Assembly: GCF_002292295.1 (NCBI RefSeq)
Contig: NZ_DBBS01000011.1
Coordinates: 111,162 to 175,161, forward strand
Length of the DNA: 64,000 nucleotides
Direction of reading: 5' to 3'
Source: Sphingomonas sp. UBA978
GTDB taxonomy: Bacteria; Pseudomonadota; Alphaproteobacteria; Sphingomonadales; Sphingomonadaceae
In this document: in pieces, positions 60,036 to 64,000 of the stretch
Layout of the letters: every line of letters starts with the position of its first letter
How positions within the stretch are numbered: the stretch's first letter is position 1
The notes under the pieces: generated by a model
Seen by the model: the letters and a program-made list of their open reading frames with translations, nothing else
Database searches by the model: none
What the model was told of the DNA's origin: nothing
Position numbers and translations under genes: made by a program

Positions 60036-61061
60036 CTAACGCCGCTCCCGGTCCAGCAACGCGCGTTTGCGCGCGACACCATAGGCATAGCCGCCGAGTC
60101 CGCCGTCGCTGCGGGTGATGCGGTGGCAGGGGACGACGACCGCCAGCGGGTTGCTGCCGCATGCCGTCCCCGCCGCCCGCACCGCGCCCGGCCGGCCGGC
60201 GGCGGCGGCGAGTTCGGCATAGCTGCGCGTCTCGCCCGGGGGAATCGTCTTGAGCGCCTGCCACACCGCCTCCTGAAATGCGGTGCCGCGCACGTCGAGC
60301 GGCAACGCCGCGTCGCGCCCAGGCGTCTCGACCAGCGCGACCACGTCGGCGGCCAGCGTCGCCAGCGCCGCATCGCCCGGCTCGATCGTCGCCTGCGGAA
60401 AGCGGCGGGCGAGCGTCGCGGCATCCTCGTCGAAGGCGACGCGGCACAGCCCCCGGTCGGTGGCCGCGACGAGCAGCGGGCCGAGGCTGGTCGCCACCAC
60501 CGTCCAGCGGATCGTCGTCCCCGCACCGCCGCGCGCCCAGGCACCGGGGCTCATCCCCAGTCGCCGTGCGCCGTCGGCGTAGAAGCGGCTGGCGGCGCCA
60601 TAGCCGGCCTCGTAAATCGCCCCGGTGACGCTGCCGTCGCGTTGCAGCGCTTCCGCCACGCGGCCGGCGCGCAGGCCGCGGGCATAGGCGGCGGGCGTGA
60701 CCCCGGTCGCGCGCCGGAATAGGCGCAGGAAATGATGCGGCGCATAGCCGACCTGCGCCGCCAGTGCCGCCAGCCCGATGCCCTCCTTCGCCGCCGCGAT
60801 CAGCGCCACCGCCTCGGCGATCGCCCGGCTGTCGCGCGCGACCTCGTCGGGCTTGCAGCGCAGGCAGGCGCGATAGCCCGCCGCCCGCGCCGCGGCGCCG
60901 TCGGGCAGGAAGGTGACGTTGGCGCGATGCGGATGGCGGGCGGGGCAGCTCGGCTTGCAATAGATGCCGGTGGTCCGCACCGCCGCGACGAAACTGCCGT
61001 CCTGCGTCCGGTCGCGCGCGGCGAAGGCGGCCCAGGCCGCGTCCTGATCGATCATGGTCAT
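60036..61061 (-). CDS. ada: Bifunctional DNA alkylation repair regulator Ada
   Basis: The 341-residue protein combines three parts. The N-terminal methyl-phosphotriester domain has a four-cysteine zinc site (GIYCKPSCPARHPHRANV: Cys35, Cys39; ACLRCKP: Cys66, Cys69). An AraC-type helix-turn-helix follows (AAQVGYAPHHFLRLFRRATG). The C-terminal O6-methylguanine methyltransferase has the acceptor Cys312 in VVVPCHRITR. It repairs alkylated DNA and, when methylated, activates the adaptive response. All key residues are present. No alkB or alkA is adjacent. Confidence 0.95.
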   Translation of the reverse strand: MTMIDQDAAWAAFAARDRTQDGSFVAAVRTTGIYCKPSCPARHPHRANVTFLPDGAAARAAGYRACLRCKPDEVARDSRAIAEAVALIAAAKEGIGLAALAAQVGYAPHHFLRLFRRATGVTPAAYARGLRAGRVAEALQRDGSVTGAIYEAGYGAASRFYADGARRLGMSPGAWARGGAGTTIRWTVVATSLGPLLVAATDRGLCRVAFDEDAATLARRFPQATIEPGDAALATLAADVVALVETPGRDAALPLDVRGTAFQEAVWQALKTIPPGETRSYAELAAAAGRPGAVRAAGTACGSNPLAVVVPCHRITRSDGGLGGYAYGVARKRALLDRERR

Positions 61062-61110
61062 GCCATGGATATAGGCGATCCCGGGTGCCGCCTCATCCCG
61101 GCGGTTGCGA

Positions 61111-62046
61111 TCAAAGTCCCGTACCCATCACCGGCGGCCGTGCGCGCATCGCGGCGACGTCCTGCGCGCCGGCCGCGAGCGCGCCGACCCGGCCGAGCCC
61201 CTTGCTGACCTCGCCCGCCGCCTTCGGCGCGAACAGCCGCGCCCGCGTGTAACGGTCGCCCGCCTCGGCATAGCGGCCCGCCGCCTCGGCGCAGAGCGCG
61301 AGGTTGAAGACGGTCGACCCGTGATCCGGCGCCATCCGGTCCACTTCGGCGAAGGCGGCACAGGCGGCGGCCGGGTCGCGCTTGGTCAGCCGCACCGCCT
61401 CCTTGAACCGGGCGGCGGCTGCGGGCGGCAGGCCGTCGCGCCGCTCCTGCACGCGGATCGTATAGTTTTCGGCATGCGGTGCGAGGTCGAGCCGCACCTC
61501 CGCGGCGACCGATTCGACGAAGCCGTGGACGACGCTGCCGACGTCGCTGGCGACGCCGCTGTCCTCGCACCAGTCGTGGCGGTCGTCGCGCGTCTTGCTG
61601 ACCGCATAGGGCAGGCCGCCGCCGCTGCGCCGCATCAGCCGCAGGTCGGCGCGGAAATCGATCGTCCGCCGCACGCAGTCGACGCGATACTTTTCCTTGC
61701 GGACGCATTTGCCGTCCTTCTTCTCGGCACAGCGTTCGCGCGTTTCGCTATAGTCGCTGTCCGCGACCGACACGTCGGTGCGCCCGGTCAGCATGCCGTC
61801 CGGCCGCAGGCTCGGCGGGATCAGCCGCACATGCGGCAGCCCGTCGGCGCCAAGCTTCGCCAGCCGCCGTTCGATCGCATCGGCGAGCTCCTCGCCGTCC
61901 GGCCCGGCGAACGCGCCGACCGCGATCGTCGGCAGGAAGCTCGCCTCGCGCGCCTGTGCCGGAAATATGCCCTCGACCCGCAGCGTCTCGGCCGCCGCCG
62001 ACGATGCCAACACCATGCCGATCACCATCGCCGCCAGCCCGCGCAT
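61111..62046 (-). CDS. Secreted protein of unknown function with C-terminal helical repeats
   Basis: The 311-residue protein has a signal peptide (MRGLAAMVIGMVLASSAAAE), a domain of roughly residues 40-190 with several cysteines (RERCAEKKDGKCVRKEKYRV, DCVRR, HDWCEDSG) and a TPR-like tail (DPAAACAAFAEVDRMAPDHG, then FNLALCAEAAGRYAEAGDRY). The paired cysteines suggest disulphide bonds in the periplasm. I do not recognise a named family. It is divergent from the ATP synthase genes, with 196 bases between. Confidence 0.7.
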   Translation of the reverse strand: MRGLAAMVIGMVLASSAAAETLRVEGIFPAQAREASFLPTIAVGAFAGPDGEELADAIERRLAKLGADGLPHVRLIPPSLRPDGMLTGRTDVSVADSDYSETRERCAEKKDGKCVRKEKYRVDCVRRTIDFRADLRLMRRSGGGLPYAVSKTRDDRHDWCEDSGVASDVGSVVHGFVESVAAEVRLDLAPHAENYTIRVQERRDGLPPAAAARFKEAVRLTKRDPAAACAAFAEVDRMAPDHGSTVFNLALCAEAAGRYAEAGDRYTRARLFAPKAAGEVSKGLGRVGALAAGAQDVAAMRARPPVMGTGL

Positions 62047-62242
62047 CGTGTCCGTCCTCCTGCCCGCCGGTCGTTACGCCGGCGATCCTGAACGGCGGCA
62101 ACATGACGGTTCCGTCATCGTGCGACATCGGCCATACTTGCGCTTCCGCCGACCCCATGCTAGCCGCCCGCCACCCATAAAGGTGCGCTTTCGCGCGCCC
62201 TCTTCCCCATGGGCCAACATTCGGTACGAGGACTTCGACTCC

Positions 62243-62797
62243 GTGGAGACATCCGGCGGTATTCAGGCAAGCTTAGGCGGACGCTATGCGATCGCGCTGT
62301 TCGAGCTCGCGCGCGATGCGAAGACCATCGACACCGTCGAATCGAGCCTGGCGGGCATCCGCGACGCGCTGGCACAGAGCGACGATCTGCGCGCGCTGAC
62401 CGCCAGCCCGCTGGTCGCCCGCGGCGCCGCGGTGAAGGCGGTGCTCGGCGTCGCCGACAGCCTCGGCATCGATGCGACCACCCGGAATTTCCTCGGCGTC
62501 CTCGCCGAGAACCGCCGCCTCGGCCAGCTGCCCGCGATCATGCGCGCCTTCCGCCAGCTCGCCGCCCGCCATCGCGGCGAGGCGGCCGCCGAGGTGACCA
62601 GCGCACACCCGCTGACCGACGAACAGCTCGGCGACCTGAAGCAGCAGCTGCGGACCCGCATGGGCCGCGAGGTGTCCGTCGACCTGTCGGTCGATCCGGA
62701 GCTGCTCGGCGGCCTCGTCGTCCGCATCGGTTCACAGATGATCGATTCGTCGATCCGCACCCGTCTCAATACTCTCGCGCACGCGATGAAGGGCTAA
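62243..62797 (+). CDS. atpH: ATP synthase delta subunit
   Basis: The 184-residue peripheral-stalk subunit links F1 to the b subunits. It shows LGGRYAIALFELARDAKTID at the start, LSLLAENRRL-type (FLGVLAENRRLGQLPAI) in the middle and ELLGGLVVRIGSQMIDSSIR near the end. The start is GTG 62243 with GAGGA 10 bases upstream. It is the first gene of the F1 operon, with atpA six bases later; the rest should follow beyond the window. Confidence 0.94.
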   Translation: METSGGIQASLGGRYAIALFELARDAKTIDTVESSLAGIRDALAQSDDLRALTASPLVARGAAVKAVLGVADSLGIDATTRNFLGVLAENRRLGQLPAIMRAFRQLAARHRGEAAAEVTSAHPLTDEQLGDLKQQLRTRMGREVSVDLSVDPELLGGLVVRIGSQMIDSSIRTRLNTLAHAMKG

Positions 62798-62803
62798 CTC
62801 ACG

Positions 62804-64000
<1,197 letters not shown>

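Overview
The window is a GC-rich chromosomal segment of an alphaproteobacterium, most likely a Sphingomonas-type member of the Sphingomonadaceae. The pointers are a C4-pathway 5-aminolevulinate synthase (hemA), the division-plane ATPase MipZ, a MucR/Ros-family regulator, weak -10 boxes behind TTGAC-type -35 boxes, GTG/TTG starts with good Shine-Dalgarno sequences, and very dense packing with many 1-4 base gene overlaps. I see no phage, insertion sequence, CRISPR array or biosynthetic island; most of the content is core chromosome.

Left part (1-16.9 kb). An exported S15/CocE-type hydrolase is followed by a coupled minus-strand cassette (DUF4173 membrane protein, OmpR-type regulator, sensor kinase). 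Next come an MpaB-like oxygenase and an exported SAM methyltransferase whose 3' third is duplicated in tandem. A second signalling cassette (CHASE3 kinase, single-domain receiver, receiver-HisKA_2 kinase) uses 4-base overlaps and apparently a CTG start. It lies downstream of the mipZ, membrane J-domain, phosphomannomutase, PH-domain and exonuclease X-like genes. panC is divergent from mipZ.

Middle part (16.9-41.3 kb). This is housekeeping: topA, dprA, plsY, murI, hemA, rpiB, glyA, nrdR, an SpoU/TrmJ-type methyltransferase, chorismate mutase, rpsD with a clear terminator, the agmatine-to-putrescine genes aguA/aguB coupled behind an M28 peptidase, a family 5 uracil-DNA glycosylase, folK and tRNA-Lys. 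An iron-uptake unit (TonB-dependent siderophore receptor, small membrane protein, PepSY protein) with a Fur-like box follows, then a PAP2 phosphatase, galE and msrA.

Right part (41.4-59.1 kb) is a flagellar cluster. On the minus strand lie a lytic transglycosylase-flhA-fliA unit behind a sigma-54 promoter, flgM-flgN behind a sigma-28-like promoter, and a MotA-like/MotB-like/flgA unit. On the plus strand lies flgBCDEFGHIJKL, led by a sigma-54 promoter with an upstream array of CGGCAA/TTGCCG motifs, followed by a second stator pair motAB. This suggests an ordered cascade: a sigma-54 activator turns on rod, hook and export genes and fliA, and FliA then drives its own anti-sigma factor FlgM. The genes for MS ring, C ring, filament and most of the export gate are not here. 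A cysteine-free MucR, ada, an unknown secreted protein and the start of the ATP synthase operon (atpH, atpA) close the window.

The most interesting items are the sigma-54 enhancer-like array, the paired stators, FlgH and MucR lacking their usual cysteines, the CTG-start receiver kinase, the mosaic-looking methyltransferase duplication and a 131-base palindromic element next to the flgB promoter.
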